Below are positions 53,178-62,020 of a stretch of DNA of 64,000 nucleotides, in pieces. The stretch comes from Mesotoga prima MesG1.Ag.4.2 (GTDB taxonomy: Bacteria; Thermotogota; Thermotogae; Petrotogales; Kosmotogaceae). The notes below the pieces were generated by a model that was not told the origin of the DNA, made no database searches, and saw only the letters and a list, made by a program, of their open reading frames with translations. Numbering within the stretch: the stretch's first letter is position 1; every line of letters starts with the position of its first letter. The position numbers were made by a program, and so were the translations under genes. The DNA is taken from assembly GCF_000147715.2 (NCBI RefSeq), contig NC_017934.1, positions 124,001 to 188,000 of the forward strand, read 5' to 3'.

Positions 53178-55334
53178 ATGAGAATCGGGATTGCCGGACT
53201 TGGCACTGTCGGGTCCTGTGTCTATGCAATTCTTAAAGACAAGGGAGATGAGATCGAGAAGAGATCTGGGAGAAAGTGTATCGTCTCCAAGGTAATTACG
53301 AGAACTCACAGCAAGTACGACAAGCTGGGAATTCCATCCGATCTAGTCGCGGAGGATTTCGAGGATCTTATTATCAACAGCGATATAGTTGTAGAAACGA
53401 TTGGCGGGAGCGAAGCCGCAAGAAAGCTTGTAAAGCAGTCTCTCGAGCTGAATAGAACGGTCGTGACGGCCAACAAAATGCTGATTTCGGAATTCGGTAA
53501 CGAATTCACAAACAGCTCTCCGATAAAGAGCCTATTCTTCGAAGCGGCCGTCGGCGGGGGTATTCCTATCATCTCTCTTCTCGAGGACTATCTCATCTTT
53601 CATGGGATCAAACGTATTCGGGGTATTCTGAATGGCACAACGAATTTCATACTTTCCGAGATGCAGAAGGGAATGGACTACGCTTCGGCTCTGAAGATTG
53701 CTCAGGAAAAGGGTTATGCGGAAGCCGATCCAACGAGCGATGTGAAGGGCTACGATGCCGCTTATAAGCTGTCGGTGCTCACCGGCGTCAAAACGGGCGT
53801 CTTCCCCGGTATTTCCACGATTGAAACAAAGGGCATCGAAGGAATAGATAAAAGCGATCTTGAGAGAGCAGCAACCGCAGGGAAAAAGCTCAAATTGATC
53901 GGGACAATTGATTTCGAAAGAGAGGTAGCTTCAGTTCAGCCGCAGGAGATTGAAAGGAATGATCCTCTTTGGAGCGTAGATGGGGTTGAAAACGCCATAG
54001 AGGTCGAGACGGATCTCTCGGGAAGATTTATTCTCAGGGGAGAGGGGGCGGGAGCTCAACCAACTGCAACGGCGATCATTTCAGACATTCTCAGGGCATC
54101 GAGATACGCAGAGAAGCAGAGTAACTCAGTTGTGATAATGAAATTTGGTGGAACCTCAGTCGACTCGGCAGAGAAAATAAAGGATGTTGCGGAGAGGGTA
54201 CAGAAAAAGGTCCTTAGTGGTGTCAAGCCTGTGATAGTTGTGTCGGCTATGGGTGTTGAGACAGACAAACTTCATGAACTCGCGAAAGAGATATCCAGCA
54301 AACCGAACGGTAGAGAGATGGACATGCTTCTGGCAACAGGAGAGCAGAAGTCTATTGCCCTTGTTGCAATGGCGATTCAGGTGCTCGGGATGAAATCGAT
54401 TTCACTTTCGGGCAATCAGGCGAGAATTCAGACCGATTCGAATTTTTCGAATGCAAGAATCGTCGGAATAGACGCCGATCTTATAAACAGATACCTATCA
54501 AACGGGTACGTTCCAGTTGTGGCCGGCTTCCAGGGATCCACCTACACCGGCGAGATTACGACTCTTGGCAGAGGAGGCTCGGATCTTACGGCCGTTGTGT
54601 TGGCCAAAGCGCTGGGATCACAACTCTGCGAGATTTACAAGGATGTAGACGGTGTCTATTCGGCCGATCCTAGGATAGTTCAGAAGGCCAGACCGATCAA
54701 AGAGATTTCATGGGAAGAGATGATAGAGCTTTCAAAGCAGGGTGCTCAGGTGCTTCAAAGCAGAGCATCTGAATTTGCCAGAAAGTACGATATTAAAGTG
54801 CTTGTGAAAAACGCACACTCAAATGCTAGAGGCACGCTAATATGGAGGGGATCGAAAGTGGAACAGCCTATTGTTAGAGCAGTAACTTCTGATGACGAGA
54901 TTGTGAAAGTAGTTCTGCAAGAAGTTCCTGATAGACCGGGAATAGCTGCGAGAGTTCTGAAAACTCTTGCAGAGCAGAACGTGAATATTGACATGATAAT
55001 ACAGAGCATGAGGAGCGGGGAGTTTAACACAATGGCCTTCACTATACACGGGAGCGATCTCTCAAAGCTGAAACAGGATATCCTTAAGACAAGAAGCGAG
55101 GCCAAAGAAATAACTGTGGAAAGTTCAATCGCAAAGCTTTCTATTGTCGGAGTCAACTTGACTGCTACTCCGGCAATCGCTGCGACTCTCTTTGAGACTC
55201 TTGCCAATGAAGGAATCAATATCGATATGATCAGCGCCAGCAACAGCAGAATATCGGTTGTTATCGACAGCAATATGGTTCATCTGGCGGTAAACGCTAT
55301 CCACAGTGCTTTCAGCTTGGAGGAGATTGTATGA
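53178..55334 (+). CDS. Bifunctional homoserine dehydrogenase-aspartate kinase, copy B
   Basis: 718 aa, same length and domain order as copy A and about 92% identical by eye. All catalytic motifs are kept: GLGTVGS, NGTTNFILSEMQKG, KFGGTSVDSAEKI, TTLGRGGSDLTAV, and both ACT domains. Nucleotide identity with copy A is very high from about 53290 to 53935 and clearly lower afterwards, suggesting gene conversion. Synonymous sites are more AT-rich than in copy A. Coupled to thrC by ATGA overlap. Confidence 0.94.
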   Translation: MRIGIAGLGTVGSCVYAILKDKGDEIEKRSGRKCIVSKVITRTHSKYDKLGIPSDLVAEDFEDLIINSDIVVETIGGSEAARKLVKQSLELNRTVVTANKMLISEFGNEFTNSSPIKSLFFEAAVGGGIPIISLLEDYLIFHGIKRIRGILNGTTNFILSEMQKGMDYASALKIAQEKGYAEADPTSDVKGYDAAYKLSVLTGVKTGVFPGISTIETKGIEGIDKSDLERAATAGKKLKLIGTIDFEREVASVQPQEIERNDPLWSVDGVENAIEVETDLSGRFILRGEGAGAQPTATAIISDILRASRYAEKQSNSVVIMKFGGTSVDSAEKIKDVAERVQKKVLSGVKPVIVVSAMGVETDKLHELAKEISSKPNGREMDMLLATGEQKSIALVAMAIQVLGMKSISLSGNQARIQTDSNFSNARIVGIDADLINRYLSNGYVPVVAGFQGSTYTGEITTLGRGGSDLTAVVLAKALGSQLCEIYKDVDGVYSADPRIVQKARPIKEISWEEMIELSKQGAQVLQSRASEFARKYDIKVLVKNAHSNARGTLIWRGSKVEQPIVRAVTSDDEIVKVVLQEVPDRPGIAARVLKTLAEQNVNIDMIIQSMRSGEFNTMAFTIHGSDLSKLKQDILKTRSEAKEITVESSIAKLSIVGVNLTATPAIAATLFETLANEGINIDMISASNSRISVVIDSNMVHLAVNAIHSAFSLEEIV

Positions 55335-56377
55335 GAGGTGTAATAGAGACCTATGAGAAGTACCTGCCTGTAACGCAGAAGACCCCGAGAGTCTCACTCC
55401 TTGAAGGTGATACTCCTCTAATACATCTGGAAAAGGCGAGCAAGAAGTTCGGTTTAAATGTTTATGCTAAGTACGAAGGAGCTAATCCTACTGGATCATT
55501 CAAAGACAGGGGAATGGTCCTCGCGATAGCCAAAGCGATAGAAGAGGGCTCAAAGGCTGTTATTTGTGCCTCCACTGGAAACACTTCGGCCTCTGCAGCC
55601 GCTTACTCTGCAAGGACCGGTTTGAAGTCGATAATCTTGATTCCGGAGGGAAAGATCGCTCTAGGCAAGCTTGCTCAGGCGATGATCTATGGCGCAAAGG
55701 TAATTCAGATAGATGGGAATTTCGATGAGTGCCTTGAACTAGCGAAGAGTATATCGGAGAATTACCCCGTTACTCTCGTTAACAGTCTCAACCCTTACAG
55801 GCTTGAGGGGCAGAAAACGGCTGCCTTCGAAATAGTAGACGTTCTGGGAAGGGCTCCCGATTATCACTTCATACCGGTAGGAAATGCCGGTAATATTACT
55901 GCCTACTGGATGGGGTATCGAGAGTATCACGAAAGTGGTCTTTCAGACGGCCTGCCCAAGATGATGGGCTTCCAGGCCGAAGGGGCAGCACCGATAGTAT
56001 ATGACAGAGTCTTCGATAACCCCGAGACGATAGCTACCGCGATAAGAATTGGTAACCCTGCGAGTTGGAAGAAAGCAGTTGCTGCAAGAGACGAATCGGA
56101 AGGAGTGATCGAGGCTTTGACCGACGAAGAAATCCTCGAGGCGCAGAGACTTCTTGCGGCTTCTGAAGGTGTCTTCTGTGAGCCGGCTTCTGCAGCTTCT
56201 TTCGGCGGGTTTCTGAGAAAAGCCGAAGAGGGTCTGTTCTGTTCAAGTGATCTCGTTGTCTGTACCCTGACAGGTAATGGACTTAAAGATCCCGACGCCG
56301 TTCTCAAGTCCGTAGATAAGCCCATCGTAGTAGAGAACAGTCTGGATGCTGTCCTGAAAGAGGCGGGCCTGAAATGA
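55331..56377 (+). CDS. thrC: Threonine synthase, copy B
   Basis: 348 aa, no length change from copy A. PLP lysine in NPTGSFKDRGM; STGNTSASAAAYSARTGLKS; HFIPVGNAGNITAYWMGY. Differences are spread and mostly conservative (KKFGLNVYAKY versus KQYGVKVYVKY), with no loss of catalytic residues, so both copies appear functional. The end overlaps thrB by ATGA. Confidence 0.94.
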   Translation: MRGVIETYEKYLPVTQKTPRVSLLEGDTPLIHLEKASKKFGLNVYAKYEGANPTGSFKDRGMVLAIAKAIEEGSKAVICASTGNTSASAAAYSARTGLKSIILIPEGKIALGKLAQAMIYGAKVIQIDGNFDECLELAKSISENYPVTLVNSLNPYRLEGQKTAAFEIVDVLGRAPDYHFIPVGNAGNITAYWMGYREYHESGLSDGLPKMMGFQAEGAAPIVYDRVFDNPETIATAIRIGNPASWKKAVAARDESEGVIEALTDEEILEAQRLLAASEGVFCEPASAASFGGFLRKAEEGLFCSSDLVVCTLTGNGLKDPDAVLKSVDKPIVVENSLDAVLKEAGLK

Positions 56378-57222
56378 GGCTGAGGGCACCGGCCACAACG
56401 GCAAATATGGGAAGCGGATTCGATGTTGTCGGTATGGCTTTGAAGCTCCATAATGTCGTGCAATTTGAGAAGGCAGATAGGTTGAAAGTCTTGTGCATAG
56501 GAAGATATGGTCAGGAGATCGAGAACTCCGAAGGACTATTCGAAAAGGCGATAAAGGGATTCGAGAAAGTTACTGGCAAAGCCGTTCCTGGCGTTCAGAT
56601 AATCCAGGAGTGCAATATTCCACCGGCACGCGGCCTGGGTTCAAGTGCCGCAGCGATAGCCTCAGCTCTGTTTATTGCAAACATCGTGACCGGCGGGAGT
56701 ATTCCCATGAAGACACTTCTCCAGATTGGAACGGAGATTGAAGGTCATCCCGACAACATCGTTCCCTGTATGCTTGGAGGGCTTGTGGTTTCCTACTATG
56801 ACGGCGAAAAACTTGATTATGAGAAATTCGAAATGACTGATCAAAGGCTGACATTTCTTGTGCCCGAATTCAAGCTTTCCACCGGTGAGATGAGAAAGGC
56901 GCTTCCTGAATCGGTTCCCTTCAGGGACGCGATAAGCAACCTGAAGAATGTTTCTCAGTTCATTTCGAAAATCGCCAAAGGCAATCTGATCGAAGCCTTC
57001 AGATATACTCACGACAGTATCCACCAGATCTACAGAATAAACAGCGACCCCAGAATGAAAGAGCTGATTAGCTGCATTGAAGGAAGGAACACGAATTACT
57101 GGTTTGTGAGCGGTTCTGGCTCGTCGGTCTGCTGCGATCTCGAAGATGTCGCAGGGCTTCCTTACCTGGAAGCCGTAATAAGAACGTCTCCCGCGAACGA
57201 GCCATTCATTATCGAATTATGA
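56374..57222 (+). CDS. thrB: Homoserine kinase, copy B
   Basis: 282 aa, ATG start (copy A uses GTG). GHMP motif PPARGLGSSAAAIASALFIA; GHPDNIVPCMLGG; VSGSGSSVCCDLED. It is the most diverged pair in the duplication, with changes concentrated in the segment after GRYG (QEIENSEGLFEKAIKG versus LEIGDAAETFGNAIER) and in the C-terminal helix. All catalytic motifs are kept. Confidence 0.93.
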   Translation: MRLRAPATTANMGSGFDVVGMALKLHNVVQFEKADRLKVLCIGRYGQEIENSEGLFEKAIKGFEKVTGKAVPGVQIIQECNIPPARGLGSSAAAIASALFIANIVTGGSIPMKTLLQIGTEIEGHPDNIVPCMLGGLVVSYYDGEKLDYEKFEMTDQRLTFLVPEFKLSTGEMRKALPESVPFRDAISNLKNVSQFISKIAKGNLIEAFRYTHDSIHQIYRINSDPRMKELISCIEGRNTNYWFVSGSGSSVCCDLEDVAGLPYLEAVIRTSPANEPFIIEL

Positions 57223-57246
57223 GCTTTCCAAAAACAACTGCAATAA

Positions 57247-58674
57247 TCAGCTTCTGTAAACTGTTTTCGCGGCGCATCCGGAAGGGAACAAGTCGTCGAA
57301 GATTCGGTAATAAAGAAGTTCTTCCTTCGACCTAATTCCTTTCTCTCGCCTTTCAGTCTCGAATTCGGAATCGCTTATTTTCTCTTCAGCATATTCCTTC
57401 ATTAGGTGCGATGAGCCTGAGCCGACGCTGAACTTACTCTTTTTTCGCCATACGACACTTTTGGGAAGTTCGCTCTCGAATGCCTTCCTGAGAATCCACT
57501 TCTCGGTCTTCTCAGGCCCGTGGATTTTCCAATCGACGGGAATTGAGAATGCGAGATTCACAACTGAAGGGTCCATGAACGGAACGTCGAACTCGATCCC
57601 AAATGCTAGGGACATCCTGTCATTGCGCTGAAAGCCCGAACGATAACCGTTTCTCGTTATCCGCAAAGATTCTTCATCTATAGATTCTGAAGATGGTAGT
57701 TCTTTCATATACTCGTAACCGGCAAAGAGTTCGTCTGCGCCTTCTCCCATGAAGACGAAGGAACTACCTTCTTCTGCAGCCATTTTCGCCACAATGTAGT
57801 TTGGAATTGCACTCCTTACTAAGGGAGGATCGAACGACTCAAGGTGGTAGATGACTTCCGGTAGAGTCCTAAGCATCTCTTTGAAATCATAAGTATATTC
57901 ACTGTGGTCTGTCCCGAGATACTCGGAGACTTCCCTGGCGAATTTTGGGTCTTTTCCATCCCCGCTTCCAACGGTGAATGTTCTAAGCGATCCATTAAGA
58001 GAACTCGCCACAGCCGCTATACAGCTGCTATCGAGCCCACCGCTAAGAAATACGATAGGGTCTGAGTTGATCGAAGAGATTCTATTCTCGATGGCCTCTC
58101 CAAGAGATGTTCGAAGCAGCTCCGTTGCTTCATACTCATTTCTCATGACGGGTTCCTCCGTAAGCAGGTCTTCAAGAGAAGAATATCTCTCAAAGCCCAC
58201 GAGAGAGGAATAATAATGACCCGGCGGGAAGATTTTTACTTCGTTGCAGAAGGGCGCCAGAGCCTTCATTTCTGATGTGCATACTATGTATCCATTGATA
58301 TAGCCGTAGTACAAAGGCTTTAGACCCAGAGGGTCACGCGCGATAAGAGTCTCTTTGTCTGTATAAATTGCAAAGGCGAATGAACCGTCCAGCTCCTTCA
58401 GAAACCCCCTGCCACTTTCCTTATACAATTTCATTATCTTCTCTGGCCAAGCTGTGTCCGGATGATTCCTGAGAAAACCGTCGAAGACAACGTACTCGCC
58501 ATCTCCTTCGAAAATGCTCATTTTGCTGTCGAAGGCCCGGCTGACAACTGCGCCCATGCCTATCTTCTGTCCTGTTTCCAGAACTGTTGTTCTGCTCCCT
58601 CTATGTCCAAGGAGAGACAGTGAGGACTTTGCCATTTCTCTTGTGCCTCCATAGAAGACAGCAATTCCGCTCAT
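57247..58674 (-). CDS. AsnB-like amidoligase without glutaminase nucleophile, copy B
   Basis: 475 aa from the ATG at 58674 (MSGIAVFYGG), which has GGAGG 8 bp upstream; five more in-frame codons upstream lack a site. As in copy A, residue 2 is Ser and the glutamine motif reads DGFLRN. The ATP-PPase motifs FLSGGLDSSCIAAVAS, MGEGADELFAGYEYMKELPS and RKKSKFSVGSGSSHLMKEYA are intact. The Cys-to-Ser change in two diverged copies shows it is a fixed family property, not an error. Confidence 0.88.
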   Translation of the reverse strand: MSGIAVFYGGTREMAKSSLSLLGHRGSRTTVLETGQKIGMGAVVSRAFDSKMSIFEGDGEYVVFDGFLRNHPDTAWPEKIMKLYKESGRGFLKELDGSFAFAIYTDKETLIARDPLGLKPLYYGYINGYIVCTSEMKALAPFCNEVKIFPPGHYYSSLVGFERYSSLEDLLTEEPVMRNEYEATELLRTSLGEAIENRISSINSDPIVFLSGGLDSSCIAAVASSLNGSLRTFTVGSGDGKDPKFAREVSEYLGTDHSEYTYDFKEMLRTLPEVIYHLESFDPPLVRSAIPNYIVAKMAAEEGSSFVFMGEGADELFAGYEYMKELPSSESIDEESLRITRNGYRSGFQRNDRMSLAFGIEFDVPFMDPSVVNLAFSIPVDWKIHGPEKTEKWILRKAFESELPKSVVWRKKSKFSVGSGSSHLMKEYAEEKISDSEFETERREKGIRSKEELLYYRIFDDLFPSGCAAKTVYRS

Positions 58675-58835
58675 TCTGAATACCTCCATCCTTTTTCATC
58701 GTGAAGTCGGATTTGAACCAATTTGATTAAATCCTCAGATTCCTCATTAAACTATTATAACATGGTGCCAAATCTCCAAACTTAACTTCTGCAGCCAATT
58801 TTGTGCATTCGTTGCATATCGCGCGAGACATCGCC

Positions 58836-58869
58836 TTCACTTAGTTCACAAAGAAGATTCTTGTATAAT
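58836..58869 (+). promoter_or_regulatory. Promoter and conserved element of the opine-dehydrogenase operon B
   Basis: TTCACTTAGTTCACA (58836-58850), then TATAAT (58864-58869), at the same spacing as in copy A. A minus-strand TATAAT in AACTATTATAACATGGTG (about 58749-58766) is also conserved. Confidence 0.65.
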
Positions 58870-58958
58870 CGGAATACGAACTGAAGTTTCAGCTTTAAAA
58901 CTAGTTTCTTCCGTGTTATTTTTTTCTTTTCTAGACAGGGGATTGAGGAGGTGGTTCT

Positions 58959-60038
58959 ATGAAGATAGCAGTAGTCGGTGCAGGCAATGGTGGGCAGGCT
59001 CTTTCGGCAGTTCTTGCGATGAGAGGGCACGATGTCTCGCTTTATAACAGGAGCCAGAAGAGGATCTCACCTATAATGACTGACCGCAAGATCAGGGTTG
59101 AAGGCGAGTCGAGCGGCAAAGCTAAATTGAGATACGTAGGAACGGATATGAAGAAGGCAGTAGATGGTGTGGAGGCAATCATGGTGGTTGTGCCTGCCTT
59201 TGCTCATGCTCAGATTGCCGCCGAACTGGCCGATTGCGTCACGGAAGGGCAAATCATAGTTCTTAATCCGGGCCGCACAGGAGGGGCGCTGGAGTTTGAC
59301 AAGATATTCAGGGAGAAGGGAGCTAGAGAGAAAGTGGTAATTGCCGAGGCCCAAACCTTCGTCTTCGCTTCACGTATTTCCGGCCCAGGGATGGTAAGAA
59401 TATTCAGAATCAAGAATGCAGTTCCTGTTTCCGTGCTTCCTTCAAAGGACAACGAGGCAATTCTACCGATAATCAACGAGATAATGCCAGAGTTCACACT
59501 TGCAAAGAACGTGCTGTACACTAGCTTCAACAATATTGGTGCCGTCTTTCATCCCGGCGCAATATTGATGAACGCGGGTTGGATAGAGACGAAGCACGGA
59601 GATTTCCAGTTCTACCTCGAAGGTATAAGCCCCTCTGTTGCAAGAGTTTTGGAGGAGCTCGACAAAGAACGTTGCGAAGTCACGAGCAAACTGGGCGTCG
59701 TCGCAATGGGTGCCAGAGAGTGGCTTGATTACGCGTATGACGTCAAAGGTGACGATCTCTATACGGCCATTCACAGCAATGAGGGCTACCGAGGGATCAT
59801 GGCCCCGATAAGCATAGAGAACAGATACATAATGGAAGATGTTCCTATGAGCCTGGTTCCTATGAGCTGCTTTGGAAGGAAACTTGGAGTGGAGACAAGA
59901 ATAATCGATTCGGTAATAAACATAGCCGGAGCAGTAATTGGAAGGGACTTCTGGAAAGAAGGTCGAACACTGGAGAACCTCGGTATAGACAGACTATCTG
60001 TAGAAGATCTACTCAAGTACGTCGAGGAAGGGAGCTAA
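58959..60038 (+). CDS. Octopine/nopaline dehydrogenase-family enzyme, copy B
   Basis: 359 aa, about 90% identical to copy A. The GAGNGGQALSAVLAMRGHD Rossmann motif and NNIGAVFHPGAILMNAGWIE catalytic segment are unchanged. Start preceded by GAGGAGGTGG. It is followed after 1 bp by the B12 protein gene, as in block A. Confidence 0.87.
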   Translation: MKIAVVGAGNGGQALSAVLAMRGHDVSLYNRSQKRISPIMTDRKIRVEGESSGKAKLRYVGTDMKKAVDGVEAIMVVVPAFAHAQIAAELADCVTEGQIIVLNPGRTGGALEFDKIFREKGAREKVVIAEAQTFVFASRISGPGMVRIFRIKNAVPVSVLPSKDNEAILPIINEIMPEFTLAKNVLYTSFNNIGAVFHPGAILMNAGWIETKHGDFQFYLEGISPSVARVLEELDKERCEVTSKLGVVAMGAREWLDYAYDVKGDDLYTAIHSNEGYRGIMAPISIENRYIMEDVPMSLVPMSCFGRKLGVETRIIDSVINIAGAVIGRDFWKEGRTLENLGIDRLSVEDLLKYVEEGS

Positions 60039-60039
60039 G

Positions 60040-61638
60040 ATGAAGATCTTAGCGGGAGCCATCGGAAGCGACATACATACAGCAGGCATTCTCAATTTCC
60101 TTAATCTCGCCGGTAAAGAAGGCTACGAGACTATTTACATTGGAAGCGTGATAGGTATAGACAAACTGTTGGATAGCATAGAAGAGGCTTCTCCGGACAT
60201 CGTTGCGGTGAGCTACAGGCTGGGAAAAGAGTCTTGCGAAGGTCTTCTCAGGGAGCTTAAGATGTCGCTGGAGAACAGGGGTATTGAGAAAAGATTGATT
60301 TTCGGCGGAACGGTTGAGACCGCGGAAATAGCAGAGAGGAGCGGCCTTTTCGAGAAGGTCTTCGATGGTAGCGAAATGCCGGAAGAAGTCGTTATGTTCC
60401 TCAGGGGCAGGACCGATGCAAAAGGAGAGGTTGATTACCCTCAGACACTTCTCGAAAGGATAACTGCTAAGAAGCCCTATCCGTTGATAAGGCATCATAT
60501 AGGCTTGGAGACCGTTGAAGCAACGGAAGGGGCAGTAAGGAATCTCGCTGAATCCGGCTTACTAGACATTATCTCGTTAGCGCCGGATCAGAACTGCCAG
60601 CAATGGTTCTTCCAGCAGGAGAACATGATCTCTTCTGAAGACGGTGCCGGTGGTGCCCCCTTCAGAACAAGAGAGGATTTTGAAAGAATGTATAAGGCTA
60701 GCCGGATAGGTAACTATCCCTTGATGCGCTGTTACTCAGGAACGAGAGATCTTCTCAAATTCTCGCTTCTTTTCAGAGAAACAATAAACAACGCTTGGGC
60801 TGCCGTTCCTCTGACCTGGTACTCGCAGCTTGACGGCAGGTCGGATCGTGAATTGCTCGAAGCGATAAGAGACAATCAGGGAGCGATCGCGTGGAACGGA
60901 GGAAGTGGAATCCCGGTAGAGATAAACGAGGCTCATCAGTGGGCGTTAAGATACTGCCATGCTTCGATAGAAGTGACTACAGCGTATCTAGCAGCCCTCT
61001 CCGCCAAACGGCTCGGCGTAAAAGTGTACGTTGCACAATACATGTTTAACACGCCGCCGGGAATCTCTCCAAGAATGGATCTGGCAAAGGCGCTTGCAAA
61101 AAAAGAGTTGATCGAATCCTTAAAGGATGAGAACTTCACACCGGTTACGATGGTAAGGCCAGGATTGATGTCTCTTCCAGCCGACCCGGATATGGCTAGG
61201 GGCCAGCTCGTTTCATCTGTGTACACTGCCATGAAAATTGACCCGGAGATCGTTCATGTCGTTGCATACTGCGAGGCGACAAGAAGAGCCTCCGATATGG
61301 AAATAATAGAAAGCGTCAAGATGGCTAAACAGGCAATAAACGAGGCAATCAAAGGACTTCCCGACTTCAAGCAGGATAAAGTGATTCAAGATCACAAGGA
61401 ATACCTAAAGAGTGAATCTGCTACGATAATAGAGGCAATGGAGAAGATCAAAACAGGTGAACTTACATCGTCCGAGACTATTTACGCGGCTATCAAACTG
61501 GGCATCCTCGATGCTCCGGGTTTGAGCAAGATGTCAGTCGCCAAAGGCGCAGTTCGAACGGCCATTATCGATGGGCAGTCCTGCGCAGTCGACGAGGAAG
61601 GGAAACGGATAGATGAGAAGGAAAGACTCTCACTGTAA
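60040..61638 (+). CDS. Fused glutamate-mutase-like B12 protein, copy B
   Basis: 532 aa, about 92% identical to copy A but seven residues shorter at the C-terminus (ends KERLSL). GAIGSDIHTAGILNFLNLAG with the His13 cobalamin ligand, VAVSYRLGKES, FGGTVETAEI; LAPDQNCQQWFFQQENMISS; HQWALRYCHASIEVTTAYLA; KLGILDAPGLSKMSVAKGAV. Retention of every B12 and barrel motif argues for activity. The sequence after the stop is the AGCCAGTCTGCTAACG repeat module. Confidence 0.82.
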   Translation: MKILAGAIGSDIHTAGILNFLNLAGKEGYETIYIGSVIGIDKLLDSIEEASPDIVAVSYRLGKESCEGLLRELKMSLENRGIEKRLIFGGTVETAEIAERSGLFEKVFDGSEMPEEVVMFLRGRTDAKGEVDYPQTLLERITAKKPYPLIRHHIGLETVEATEGAVRNLAESGLLDIISLAPDQNCQQWFFQQENMISSEDGAGGAPFRTREDFERMYKASRIGNYPLMRCYSGTRDLLKFSLLFRETINNAWAAVPLTWYSQLDGRSDRELLEAIRDNQGAIAWNGGSGIPVEINEAHQWALRYCHASIEVTTAYLAALSAKRLGVKVYVAQYMFNTPPGISPRMDLAKALAKKELIESLKDENFTPVTMVRPGLMSLPADPDMARGQLVSSVYTAMKIDPEIVHVVAYCEATRRASDMEIIESVKMAKQAINEAIKGLPDFKQDKVIQDHKEYLKSESATIIEAMEKIKTGELTSSETIYAAIKLGILDAPGLSKMSVAKGAVRTAIIDGQSCAVDEEGKRIDEKERLSL

Positions 61639-62020
61639 GCCAGTCTGCTAACGTGGGCCAGTTCCGACTACTTCGGGCAGAAAAGAGGGTGAATCGAGAA
61701 AGAGCATGTCGAGACGCTCGCGAGAAGACGAGAGTTATAATCACTGACTGTCAACCGTCAGCATCGGGAAGATGCAGTGAGGGACTTACGATAAACCGCT
61801 ACCAGATGAAAGTCCTAGACGATTGTGCAGTACTTTTGTAGGGGCGAACGGCTGTTCGCCCGAAAGAGAACCGTGCAAAAGGAGGGACCTCACATACGGA
61901 GAACCGGGTCTGGGGTTGTCGGTTCTAGCGGAATAGACGGTGACATACGGTTGGGAACTCGTCAGTCCACTATTCGAAATGCTACGAGATAACAATGTCA
62001 GACGATTATGCGAATCTTTT
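61639..62020. repeat. Repeat region after block B
   Basis: It contains a short copy of the AGCCAGTCTGCTAACG module, AGAAGACGAGAGTTATAATC, and from 61838 the 183-bp module between two left-type palindromes (as at 52054-52236). No gene. Confidence 0.8.
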
